The notes below the pieces were generated by a model. That model was given only the letters and a program-made list of their open reading frames with translations. It had not been told where the DNA came from and made no database searches. DNA of 64,000 nt from Armatimonadota bacterium (GTDB taxonomy: Bacteria; Armatimonadota; Zipacnadia; JAUWAU01). Where the stretch lies: assembly GCA_030601885.1 (NCBI GenBank), contig JAUWAU010000021.1:1-64000 (forward strand), in the 5' to 3' direction. Positions 16,193 to 25,261 of the stretch are shown piece after piece. The translations under genes and the position numbers were made by a program. Numbering within the stretch: position 1 is the stretch's first letter; every line of letters begins with the position of its first letter.

Positions 16193-18580
16193 TCACGCTT
16201 GGCGGTACTGGGTCTTTGCCTCGAAGCCCGGCGGCTCTCGGAAGTCCACCGGCGCGTTCTCGGGAATGTCGGCTTCGACGTGCAGACGGCCGTCCTTGAT
16301 CTGCCACACGATCTTCACCGGGCCATAGCGGGTAGGGACAACACCCGAGGCGCTGTCGAGTCCGCATGGCTGGGGCTCGACGATGATGGGCCCGTCAACG
16401 CCCTCGACGCGCACACCGAGGACATACCGGCTCAGCCATGCCGTCGGGGCGGCGGACCAGGCATGGCAATGGCTGCGCGGCCGCGCTATCCATCTCCCGG
16501 CGCGGAACGTCCCGGTAACCTGCCATTCCTCCCAGAAGCTCGTTGCGCCCTGTTCGATCATGGCGCCCCATCTCTCCCGGATGAACTCCAGCCCCTTCTC
16601 CGCGAGACCGGCACGGGCCAGGGCCTCAAGCAGATAGAATGAGAAGTAAGGCTCCGTACGCACCAGCTCTTTATCCTCGAGCGCACGCGTCAACAGGGCC
16701 GTGTTATCAACTCGGGACAAGCCGGCGAGCGCCGCAATCGCCTGCGTATGCTGACTGAACTTCTCCGTCCTCTGGCCGGAGACGACGTTGTCAACGTATA
16801 GCTCCCTCCGCGAGTCCCAGAATGTATCGTGGAATGCGTTCGCTACCTTCTCCGCTGCTTCACGCCACTGCTCCGCATGAGACGCATTGCCGGTTGCGCG
16901 GGCGACCTCGGCGGCGCTCTGCCGGGCTATGTAGTAGATGGCGTTCAGCGGCGCACAGATCCCCTCGCGGCCCACGTTGGCCCAGTCGATGAACGCCGTG
17001 CCGGCCACATCCTCAAGCAGCCCGTCGGCGTTGACGTAGTCCTCGAACCACTCGAGGAGCCCGGCCATGTTCGGGAACACCGACTTCGAAAACTCCACGT
17101 CGCCATCGAAGAGCAAGACGTCCAGCACGCCCTGCAGCCACCAGAGGGCGTAGTCGGTCATGTAGTGGGTGCTGAGGGAGACGTTCGGGATCATGCCCGA
17201 CGGGAGCTGTGCCTCGGCGAACTGCTCGATGAACTTCCGCGGCATGAGGCGGTCGCCGAAGGCGTTCTGGATGATGAGGAGCTGCACGCGGCCGTCGCCG
17301 AGCCACTGCTGCTGCTCGCGCCAGGGGCAGTCCATGAGGGCGTCGTGCAGGCACAACTGCTGCGTGTACACGCCGACGTTCCATACTCGAGTGAGCATCG
17401 GATCGGAGCACTCGAAGGCCCCCACGCGCCTGACCGGATAGGAGGTGAAGACGGAGCCGACCCCGTGGACCAGCAGCGGCCGGGTGAGGTTCCTGAAGGT
17501 GAGCTGGACGTAGCGGTACCCCTTCCAGTCGTACACCTCGTGCCACTGCCGGCCCTCGCGGAGGATGTAGCGATCGGCGTAGGCCGTGTTCTGCATGACG
17601 GCCTGCACGCGGCCGGCGACCAGGCGCTCGCCATAGGCCACATCGACGATGGCCCCCTCGTTGCCCTCCACATCAATCCATCCGAAGCCGGTGATCTCGC
17701 GCCCGAAATCGAGGAGCACGGTTGCGCAGCGCTGGTGCGGCTCGTCGCGGTCGAGAGGCGACGGCTGGGTGATGACTGCCGGCTCGCCGCCTGGCTGAAG
17801 GAGAAACTCGGCGTTCTCGATGGATGTGTACTCGGGCTCGAGGGGGACATCCTGAAGCAGGTACGTTGCGAGGTTGGAGATCGAGCCACCGCCGATGATC
17901 CCGGGGACGAACTCCTGGTTCTCGACCTCGCCGATGCGGACTATGGCCTGCGGCAGGATGCTCTCCTCGCGGCATTGGGGAATCCCTCGGGGGATCATCT
18001 CCTCCCACGGCTGCATCACTGGCCCGTCGGAGCACTCGACGCCGCACGACCACGCTGAGTCATCGAACTCGGGCGCGAGCCAGTCCTCCTCCTTGCGTGC
18101 ATCGTAGATCTCGATGATGCCGTAGCATTGGTTCCGGCGGCCGGCGTTGCGATCGTAGGCCGGGTCGGGGGAGAAGCGCCACTCGGCGTCGGACTCGACG
18201 GTGATGCGCCTGTCGTCGTCGGTGTGGATGTCGAGCTCGCACCAGAAGCCGCCGGGCGCCTCGAGGCAGTGAGCTGTTGCGTAGCCGTAGTGAATCAGAT
18301 GCACCGCCAGGACGTTCGCGCTCTGGCGCAGTAGAGGCGAGATGTCGAGGACGTCGTATCGCTTCTTCCGCACCGTCGGGCGTGCCGGACCACGCCCGGC
18401 AAATGTGCCATTGACCCAGAGGCGGTAATGTCCCGAACAGGTTATGCGCAGAACCGCCTCGGTCGGAACGGTCTCAATGATGAACTTGCGCCGGGCACGG
18501 ACGAAGACGTTCTGGGTCTCGTCCGTTTCGAACCAGATCCATGAGGCCGCAGGCGGCCTCTCGGCGCAGTGTTCGCTCAC
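16193..18580 (-). CDS. GH78 alpha-L-rhamnosidase-like protein
   Basis: 795-aa protein matching the bacterial alpha-L-rhamnosidase layout. An N-terminal jelly-roll (about 10-230) carries YRLWVNGTFAGRGPARPT and NVLAVHLIHYGY. Then come a second beta domain (about 240-390, DWKGYRYVQLTF), the (alpha/alpha)6 catalytic domain (about 400-730) and a short C-terminal beta domain. The diagnostic motif DCPWREQQQWLGDGR at 417-431 contains candidate catalytic acids Glu422 and Asp429, and HCHAWSAAPTAWL closes the barrel. No signal peptide, so it is likely intracellular. The start is GTG at 18580 with AAGGAGA about eight bases upstream. It follows the large glycosidase-like gene by 28 bases. Rhamnose specificity is inferred from the family. 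Confidence 0.87.
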   Translation of the reverse strand: MSEHCAERPPAASWIWFETDETQNVFVRARRKFIIETVPTEAVLRITCSGHYRLWVNGTFAGRGPARPTVRKKRYDVLDISPLLRQSANVLAVHLIHYGYATAHCLEAPGGFWCELDIHTDDDRRITVESDAEWRFSPDPAYDRNAGRRNQCYGIIEIYDARKEEDWLAPEFDDSAWSCGVECSDGPVMQPWEEMIPRGIPQCREESILPQAIVRIGEVENQEFVPGIIGGGSISNLATYLLQDVPLEPEYTSIENAEFLLQPGGEPAVITQPSPLDRDEPHQRCATVLLDFGREITGFGWIDVEGNEGAIVDVAYGERLVAGRVQAVMQNTAYADRYILREGRQWHEVYDWKGYRYVQLTFRNLTRPLLVHGVGSVFTSYPVRRVGAFECSDPMLTRVWNVGVYTQQLCLHDALMDCPWREQQQWLGDGRVQLLIIQNAFGDRLMPRKFIEQFAEAQLPSGMIPNVSLSTHYMTDYALWWLQGVLDVLLFDGDVEFSKSVFPNMAGLLEWFEDYVNADGLLEDVAGTAFIDWANVGREGICAPLNAIYYIARQSAAEVARATGNASHAEQWREAAEKVANAFHDTFWDSRRELYVDNVVSGQRTEKFSQHTQAIAALAGLSRVDNTALLTRALEDKELVRTEPYFSFYLLEALARAGLAEKGLEFIRERWGAMIEQGATSFWEEWQVTGTFRAGRWIARPRSHCHAWSAAPTAWLSRYVLGVRVEGVDGPIIVEPQPCGLDSASGVVPTRYGPVKIVWQIKDGRLHVEADIPENAPVDFREPPGFEAKTQYRQA

Positions 18581-18608
18581 GGTCTCGTCTCCTTCGCTGC
18601 TGGTGCGG

Positions 18609-21600
18609 TCAAGGCACAGGCTGCAGCGTCACAAGGGTCTTCTCGCCGAACCAGGCCCGGCCTTTGGCCGTCATTTCGAAAGCAACGCTCGTCTCGGTGG
18701 TGATGCCACGCGACAGTTGGAAGTCGGGGATCACCGCGTCGCCGAGATAGGGCACGTCTTCCGGGATCGGCTGGGTGAACTGAAGCCCGCCTTCGAGGCG
18801 GCTCGACAGGTACACGCTTCCCACCTCCGGGTGACGGGCGGGCGAAAGCCATGAAGCCTCTGCAGTGTTGCCTATTGAGGCACGAGCGATGATGGGGGCT
18901 TCCGCGGTCACGTTCACCACGCTCCCGTCGTGCACCCTCACCCAGGCCCCGTCCGCGCCCCGGATGGCCACTTCATTGAATTCCGCGTTCAGGTACTTGG
19001 GTGGGTTCGTGCCGTTATAGACGGTGTTTCCGACGGCGAGCAGCGGTGTGTTGGCTGAGGTCGTGCCGGTTCCCTCGGTTCGCAGAGCCGGCGTCTTCCC
19101 GGCGTCAATGGCGGCGAGGTACTCCAGGCTCTTTGCATAGAACACGTGGCGGTACCCGGCGGGATGAGCCTCCCGATCGATGGTGATCCAAACGTTCGGC
19201 TGGGCCAACGGTGGTGCATCCACGAGTCGCGCCCCATACTTGCGGATGACCTTCCACACCGGTCTCTCGCTCCGATCCTGGGGGCAGATCCCATAGTCGC
19301 TGTCCTCGCCGACGCGGAACCACCCGGCCCAGTACCAGGAGACGGCGCCCTTGGCTCCGGACTCGAGGAACATGCGGTAGAATTCCGCGTAGCGATCCCG
19401 CTGGATCAGGCGCTTCTGTGGGTCAGGCGCCATGGCGCTCAGGTCCCAGATGTTGTAGCCGTACTCGGCCCACATTACCGGCTTCTCGGGCGCGACCAGG
19501 TGACAGTACGCCGTGGTGAAGCCGCCCGGCCGCACCTCATCGCGAAGCGCCCATCCCTCCGGGCACAGGAAGTCCACGTGCTTGGCGACTGCGGCGAAGT
19601 CGTATGGGTAGTCGCCGCGGCCATTCCCGCCAGTGACCGAGGCGCCGGTGCGGAAGCTGACGAGGTGATGCGGGTCGTATTCGCGCACCTGCCTGACCGC
19701 CTCGCGGAAGCGGCGGCTGATGAGGTCGCTCATGAAGCGGCGGTAGGCGACGGCCATCACCCGCCACTCGCCATCATCGAACAACTGGCCGTCCGAGGGC
19801 GAGGCGATCCTGCCATCATCGGGCCGTGGACACCGCACGCCCCAGTCGCGCTCGGCATTCTCGATGCTTCCGTACCGCTCCACGATCCACCTCGCCCACT
19901 CCACGTCGTACCGACCGCGATCCTTGGCCGCGCGCTTGCCGCCGAAACGCGGCTCCCAGGAGATATCGTAGGCGAAGATGCTCTCGTTGCCGGCGAGGTC
20001 GGCCGCTTCGATGAACTGCCTGGTGGCCTCGGGGTCGAAGCGCATGGGATCGGCCGCCCCGATGAACACGTTCACCTTGAGGTCGTGGGCCTCGGCGCGC
20101 CGCAGGAAGTCAAGCAGGTTTCGCGTCACGGCGAGATTGTTGAACTGGATGCTCACCATGTTCATGCCGAGGCTGACGATCTGATCCAGGTCGCGATCCA
20201 CCACGTCCGGCTGGTAGAAGCCGGGGCTGAGCCAGCCCAGTCCGTAGCCGCTCGGCTCGGAGCCGGCGACGTACAGGCCCCAGTAGTTGATGCCGTGCGG
20301 CTGCCAGGGCTTGCCGCGGAGGTAGAAGTCGCCGTCCCTCACCGTCACCAGTGATGCCCGGTCGAAGCGCCCGCGCTCCTTCAAGGCGCCTATCTCGTGC
20401 GAGACCCGATCGGCCACGCGACCGTCCTGGATGAGCTCGCACGTGACCGTGTAGCCGCTCTCATCCAACCGTCCCGGCTGCCACGACGCCGACACCTCAC
20501 GGATGTCTTGGGGCGGCACGCGCACCTCGAACTGCTTCTCGAAGACCGTCGGGTCTCCGGCGAGGGGCCGCACCGTGAGGCGTACGATAGCGGTTCTCTG
20601 ACGTGGGCCCAGATTGACCAGCTTTGCGCCGACGGCGATGGCCTCGCCGGGGAAGTAGCTGAAGTACTCCGAGCCGCCCTCGCAGAGCAGCAGGTCGCTG
20701 GTCATTCTCTCCAGAGCACCCGCCAACATGGAGATCGTCCGCGGGGAGCGCCACGGCTCGGAGCCATCGAATGCGAATGAGGTCCAGGCGCTCAGCCGGT
20801 ACATGCCGCCGAAGTTGACCAGCATGGAAACTGGGGCGCCGATCACCGCCCCGTCGTCACCTGTCACCTCTACCAGCGGGATCCAACGGTATTGGGCGCC
20901 GGTCCTGAATCCCTGGCCGGTCGGCCGGTGCACCGGGGAATGGAAGCCGCCAGGCACGGCGCCGAGCCCCTGCCCTACAGATTCGAGCCACGGGGCGCGA
21001 GGCGACACGCGAAGGCGTCGCGCGTTGGTGAGCGGATAGAGCTTGTACGCCGGCGATATGATCTCCAGGATCGGCGGAGGCGGCCAATCGAGGCTTGGCA
21101 GCGGGCTCTCGGCGGTCCCGATCTCGTCGATCCAGAAGGTGTGCGGGCCCGGGTCGCGGCCGGTGTGGCTGAAGGCGACCCCGAAGACGATCTGCTCCGC
21201 ATTGGCGGGATCGAACCGGTCCGGCGGGCCACCCCGGCTCGTGGGTGAGCCGTGAGCCCAGAGGATGAAATCCTCCGGTGCGAGGACATAATGCTGCCAT
21301 TGTCGCGAGAGCTCCACAACGGCTATCCACCTCGACCCGTCCTTCTCCCGCCACTCCACCGACATCTTCGGCGTGCGCCGGTCACCCTTGGCCCAGAAGC
21401 ACGTGAGCGTGTGGGCGTCCACGAACGGCTCGGCCATCATGTCGCCGGCGAAGGTGTCCCAGCCGCTCAGGTCGGCCACAACGATCTTGGCCCCGGCCTC
21501 GGTGCCACCGGCGCCGCCGGGCTGAATGGTCAGCGTCGCGTCGTGCGTCCGGTCGTTGGTGGACCGCGTCCACCGGAGCCGTCCGCCATTCTCAAAGTCT

Positions 21601-22676
21601 TCGAGGACACGTGTGGGCTGGACGTCGCGCAGTCGCTCTTTGAGGCCTTGCTGCCGCAGCCATTCGCCGTCCACCCGGTGCACCTGCGTCGCAAAGGGCC
21701 TCGTGCCGATGGCGACCATCTTTCCACCCATCCGCAGATACCGGAGCAGCGGCTCGATGGCGTTGGCGGGGAACACGTTGGCATCGGGCAGGACGAGGGC
21801 GTCGAAGTGGGCCGGATGGAGCACACCGGCGCGCGCGAGCTGTGCTCCGCTGAGCACATTGACGCCGAAGTCGCGTTGTCTCAGAGCCGCGGCGATGGCT
21901 TCGCACTTCGCCCGGTGCGCCCCCGGGAAATCGTCGATGAGAAGGGCAAGTGTGGCATTGCCGCCGCGTTCGAGAGCCGGCGCGCCTTCGGGCCACTTGA
22001 CTTCTCCAATAGTAGCTGTGATGCGCACGTCGTCGAAATCGGTCGTCGTCGCATCGAGAGCCAGCGCCGGGCGTCCCGAGGCGAGATGCGGCGCGTCATC
22101 GAAGGCGTAGCTCTCGCGGCCGAGGACGGCGCCGGTCTCGGCGTCGAGCATTGTCCCGCGAACTGCCTCCGGGTCCAGTTCGATCCGCAGCCTATACGAC
22201 CCGTCGGACTTCCAATCCCCACCAGCCTCTTTCGTGCCCTCGAGCAGCGTCGGGCCCTGACGCTGGGCCTGCCAGACGCCTCGATACATCTCGCTCAGCT
22301 CGCAGTAGCGCTGATCCTCCGGTCCGGCGACGAGGGAGAAGCGCCAGAAGTTGCCGCCGTCCACATAGATCATCACGCCCGCCGTGGCCCACCCGGTTTT
22401 GCTCAGCCGCTCCTGCACCTGCACCGTCGCCTCGACGGTGAGCCGGTCCGCCTCCGGGCTCACGACGCAGAGGGCGATGCCCTTGTATCGGCTGGAGCCT
22501 CGATACCAGCCATCCTGCACCGCCCACGTGCCCGAGACGGGCTCCCAGACGGCGGCGACCGCAGTATCGTCGGTGTACGCCTCGAAGTTGTCGTGGTGGG
22601 TGAACTCGTTGGCCGATAGCCCCGCGGTCAACGCCAGAGCCGAGCACATAGCAAGAAGCCAACGCATGCCGATCAT
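18609..22676 (-). CDS. Large secreted multidomain glycosidase-like protein
   Basis: 1,355-aa exported protein. A signal peptide (MIGMRWLLAMCSALALTAGL) precedes a concanavalin/LamG-like domain (about 25-230; FWRFSLVAGPEDQRYCELS). Next are a GATase-like or ThuA-like segment (about 235-350; LVLPDANVF), a carbohydrate-binding-like domain (about 360-500), beta domains, and a TIM-barrel glycosidase from about 760. The barrel starts DFYLRGKPWQPHGINYWG. Candidate acid/base and nucleophile are Glu908 (YDISWEPRFGG) and Glu1071 (PVMWAEYGYN), the strand 4/strand 7 pattern of clan GH-A (GH2, GH5 or GH42 type). ATG at 22676 follows GGAGG by about eight bases. It lies 17 bases downstream of the URO-D-like gene and 28 upstream of GH78, so these look like one operon. 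Confidence 0.75.
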   Translation of the reverse strand: MIGMRWLLAMCSALALTAGLSANEFTHHDNFEAYTDDTAVAAVWEPVSGTWAVQDGWYRGSSRYKGIALCVVSPEADRLTVEATVQVQERLSKTGWATAGVMIYVDGGNFWRFSLVAGPEDQRYCELSEMYRGVWQAQRQGPTLLEGTKEAGGDWKSDGSYRLRIELDPEAVRGTMLDAETGAVLGRESYAFDDAPHLASGRPALALDATTTDFDDVRITATIGEVKWPEGAPALERGGNATLALLIDDFPGAHRAKCEAIAAALRQRDFGVNVLSGAQLARAGVLHPAHFDALVLPDANVFPANAIEPLLRYLRMGGKMVAIGTRPFATQVHRVDGEWLRQQGLKERLRDVQPTRVLEDFENGGRLRWTRSTNDRTHDATLTIQPGGAGGTEAGAKIVVADLSGWDTFAGDMMAEPFVDAHTLTCFWAKGDRRTPKMSVEWREKDGSRWIAVVELSRQWQHYVLAPEDFILWAHGSPTSRGGPPDRFDPANAEQIVFGVAFSHTGRDPGPHTFWIDEIGTAESPLPSLDWPPPPILEIISPAYKLYPLTNARRLRVSPRAPWLESVGQGLGAVPGGFHSPVHRPTGQGFRTGAQYRWIPLVEVTGDDGAVIGAPVSMLVNFGGMYRLSAWTSFAFDGSEPWRSPRTISMLAGALERMTSDLLLCEGGSEYFSYFPGEAIAVGAKLVNLGPRQRTAIVRLTVRPLAGDPTVFEKQFEVRVPPQDIREVSASWQPGRLDESGYTVTCELIQDGRVADRVSHEIGALKERGRFDRASLVTVRDGDFYLRGKPWQPHGINYWGLYVAGSEPSGYGLGWLSPGFYQPDVVDRDLDQIVSLGMNMVSIQFNNLAVTRNLLDFLRRAEAHDLKVNVFIGAADPMRFDPEATRQFIEAADLAGNESIFAYDISWEPRFGGKRAAKDRGRYDVEWARWIVERYGSIENAERDWGVRCPRPDDGRIASPSDGQLFDDGEWRVMAVAYRRFMSDLISRRFREAVRQVREYDPHHLVSFRTGASVTGGNGRGDYPYDFAAVAKHVDFLCPEGWALRDEVRPGGFTTAYCHLVAPEKPVMWAEYGYNIWDLSAMAPDPQKRLIQRDRYAEFYRMFLESGAKGAVSWYWAGWFRVGEDSDYGICPQDRSERPVWKVIRKYGARLVDAPPLAQPNVWITIDREAHPAGYRHVFYAKSLEYLAAIDAGKTPALRTEGTGTTSANTPLLAVGNTVYNGTNPPKYLNAEFNEVAIRGADGAWVRVHDGSVVNVTAEAPIIARASIGNTAEASWLSPARHPEVGSVYLSSRLEGGLQFTQPIPEDVPYLGDAVIPDFQLSRGITTETSVAFEMTAKGRAWFGEKTLVTLQPVP

Positions 22677-22693
22677 GTCGGTTCCTCCGACCC

Positions 22694-23749
22694 CTACCTG
22701 TCGAACCAATACGTCCGGAACTCCTCCATCGCCGAGATCAGCGCATCGATGTTCTCCGGCGGTGTCGGCGGATAGATGCCGCAGGTCAGCTCGAGCCCGC
22801 CCTCGGGCGAGCCGAGCGTGCGGACCTCCTCTTCGATGAGGGCGCGGATATCCCTGGGGGTGCCGAAGGGCACGACGCTCTGCCGATCCACGTCCAGGCA
22901 GATGCACACGCGGCCCTTCACCTCCCGGGCGAGGTTGTCGATGCCGTTTACCAGGTCTTGCGGGTTGATGATGGTGACGCCGCAGTCGATGAGCTGATCA
23001 ATGATGTCCATGATGTGCCCGTCGGAGTGCAGGAACACCTGCGCCCCGGCCTGTCGGCAGGGCTGCATCAGGGCCCGGTACGAGGGCGCGATCCACTTCC
23101 GAAACTGGGCCGGGCTCAGGACGGAGGCGCTTTGCGTCCCGAGGTCCTCGCCGAAGCGCACCACATCCACGCCGACGCAGAGGTACTGCTCGATACAGTA
23201 GCGATTGAACTCCTCGACCATAGAGGTCAGCGTTTCCAGCCTCGGGTCGTCCGTGGCGATGTCCAGCATGAGGTTCTCGAAGCCTCGGAGATAGGTCAGG
23301 CGCATGTAGAGGAAGCCGTGTGTAACGCCCCCAGTGGTCAGCGCACCCCGCCTCTTTTGCCTGCGGATGGCCTCGAGGCGAGCGTTCCAATCGATGGGAA
23401 AGAGGTGATCGAACTTGCGCGGGTTCGGGGGCTCGTAGTGGTCGAGAGCGTCCCAGCACTCGAGCGGATGGCCGCGCACCACGCCGACGATGCCCTCGAT
23501 GGCGTTCTCCCACACGCAGCCCCAACTGTCCGCGAACTCCCCGGCCCGGTGCCGCACATCGATGGCGTCGAAGTCGCGCTTGCCCTTCTGAAACTCCGGG
23601 TACATCGTCGGATGGCGCACCAGAACGTCCTCGAGCTCCTCGCGCAGGTGCCTCCAGAGCGCCGCCGAGAGGCTGATGTTGCAGGGCATCCACTCCGGGC
23701 GCTGGAATGTGGCGTTGCGGAGGTAGTTCTCTCGCTCCGTCACTGCCAT
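22694..23749 (-). CDS. Uroporphyrinogen decarboxylase-like (URO-D) family protein
   Basis: 351-aa cytoplasmic TIM-barrel protein of the URO-D/MtaA/CmuA superfamily. Family blocks are DDPRLETLTSMVEEFNRY, VDVVRFGEDLGTQ, LSPAQFRKWIAP and VFLHSDGHIMDIIDQLID. The last carries the HxDG pattern of the methyltransferase-like branch rather than of haem biosynthesis. These homologues are common in glycan-degrading environmental bacteria, with no settled role; cobalamin-dependent methyl transfer, perhaps demethylation of sugars or aromatics, is a guess. ATG at 23749 has AGGAGG about eight bases upstream. It is the first gene of the minus-strand cluster and is divergent from the DUF1080 gene across 222 bases that should hold both promoters. 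Confidence 0.8.
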   Translation of the reverse strand: MAVTERENYLRNATFQRPEWMPCNISLSAALWRHLREELEDVLVRHPTMYPEFQKGKRDFDAIDVRHRAGEFADSWGCVWENAIEGIVGVVRGHPLECWDALDHYEPPNPRKFDHLFPIDWNARLEAIRRQKRRGALTTGGVTHGFLYMRLTYLRGFENLMLDIATDDPRLETLTSMVEEFNRYCIEQYLCVGVDVVRFGEDLGTQSASVLSPAQFRKWIAPSYRALMQPCRQAGAQVFLHSDGHIMDIIDQLIDCGVTIINPQDLVNGIDNLAREVKGRVCICLDVDRQSVVPFGTPRDIRALIEEEVRTLGSPEGGLELTCGIYPPTPPENIDALISAMEEFRTYWFDR

Positions 23750-23971
23750 GCATGGACCTCCTGAGCCATGGACACGGGCGCACGGCGCCAAGCGCGATCA
23801 AAGCCCGGTCGGATGGCAGTTCCACCGGAACTGACCGCGCCCTCCTTGGACCGGCGCAAGGCTGGGGCGGGACTGCAGGTCGGCCAACAGCCCACGTCGA
23901 ACACGCCAGCAGACTGCATCCGCGCGCGCGGTGGCGTGCGTGGGACGAGCCACTTCCAACAGAGGTGAGAC

Positions 23972-25234
23972 ATGATGACCGGCCTCAGAGGGCCAACGGG
24001 AGCACTCATCGTCGTACTCGCCGCATTCGCACTGTCGGGGGTTGGGATGACCGATGACGAGACGGGCTTCGTTCCCCTGTTCGACGGCAAGACTCTGGAC
24101 GGCTGGACGGGCGGGAAGTACATCGTTGAGGACGGTATGCTGGTGTGCCCGGAGAAGGGCGGCGGGTATCTGCGGACGGAGAAGGAGTACGACGATTTCA
24201 TCCTGCGCTTCGAGCTCAAGCTCCCGCCGGGGGGCAACAACGGCGTCGCGATACGCGCGCCGGCCGCGGGCCATGTCGCCTACGACGGGATGGAGATCCA
24301 GATCATCGACAACACCGCTGAGCGGTACGCGAAGCTCCGGCCGGTGCAGTACCACGGGTCGATCTACGATGTGGTCCCGGCCAAGCGCGGCGCGCTGAAG
24401 CCCGTCGGGGAGTGGAACGAGCAGGAGATCCTCGCCCACGGCCGACACATCCGGGTCACTCTCAATGGACAGGTCATCGTTGATGCCAATCTGGACGACA
24501 TCACGGATCCCGCGGTCCTGAAGAAGCACCCGGGCCTGCAGCGCGCCATTGGGCATATCGGCTTCCTCGGGCACAGTTCCAGGATCGAGTTCCGCAACAT
24601 TCGCATCAAGGAGCTGCGAACCGACAACGTGCCCCTGCCCGGCTACGTCGCTCTGTTCAATGGGAAGGACCTCAGCGGGTGGAAAGGACTGGTCCTCAGC
24701 CCGCCGAAGCGCGCCGCCATCACGCCCCAGGAGCTGGCCGAGGCGCAGAAAGCGGCGGACGAGCGCATGCGAGCCCACTGGACGGTGGAAGACGGCGTGC
24801 TCCTGTTCGACGGCAAGGGCGACAGCTTGTGCACGGCGAGGGACTACCGGGACTTTGAGATGGTGGTGGACTGGAAGATCGAGGCCGGCGGCGACAGTGG
24901 GATCTATCTGCGCGGGAGCCCGCAGGTCGGCATCTGGGACAACCCCATCGGCTCCGGCGGGCTGTACAACAACAAGGTGAATCCAAGCGACGCCCTCAAA
25001 GTGGCCGACAGTCCGATAGGCGAGTGGAATCGGTTCCGCATCACGATGATCGACGACAAGGTGACGGTGCATCTCAATGGCGTGCTGGTGGTGGACAACG
25101 TCACCATGGAGAACTTCTGGGAGCGCGACAAGCCGATCTACCGCACGGGGCAGATCGAGCTTCAGGATCACAAGAATCCGCTGTGGTTCAAGAACATCTT
25201 CATCCGCGAGATACCGCCTTTGCCTGCTGAGTGA
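23972..25234 (+). CDS. Secreted protein with two DUF1080 (3-keto-glycoside hydrolase-like) domains
   Basis: 420-aa exported protein with an N-terminal signal segment (LIVVLAAFALSG) and two copies of the DUF1080 jelly-roll fold (about 31-211 and 225-416). Each copy opens with the family signature: FVPLFDGKTLDGWTGG in the first and YVALFNGKDLSGWKGL in the second. Each continues with a YDDFILRFELKL or YRDFEMVVDWKI block, a GNNGVAIR or GDSGIYLRG block and a closing strand (RIEFRNIRIKEL; WFKNIFIREI). Some family members hydrolyse 3-keto-glycosides; others only bind carbohydrate. It is the first gene of a plus-strand run, three codons from the following ORF and probably co-transcribed with the next sulfatases. 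Confidence 0.87.
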   Translation: MMTGLRGPTGALIVVLAAFALSGVGMTDDETGFVPLFDGKTLDGWTGGKYIVEDGMLVCPEKGGGYLRTEKEYDDFILRFELKLPPGGNNGVAIRAPAAGHVAYDGMEIQIIDNTAERYAKLRPVQYHGSIYDVVPAKRGALKPVGEWNEQEILAHGRHIRVTLNGQVIVDANLDDITDPAVLKKHPGLQRAIGHIGFLGHSSRIEFRNIRIKELRTDNVPLPGYVALFNGKDLSGWKGLVLSPPKRAAITPQELAEAQKAADERMRAHWTVEDGVLLFDGKGDSLCTARDYRDFEMVVDWKIEAGGDSGIYLRGSPQVGIWDNPIGSGGLYNNKVNPSDALKVADSPIGEWNRFRITMIDDKVTVHLNGVLVVDNVTMENFWERDKPIYRTGQIELQDHKNPLWFKNIFIREIPPLPAE

Positions 25235-25261
25235 GCGATGCGCTCGCATGGGGGTGTGCGT

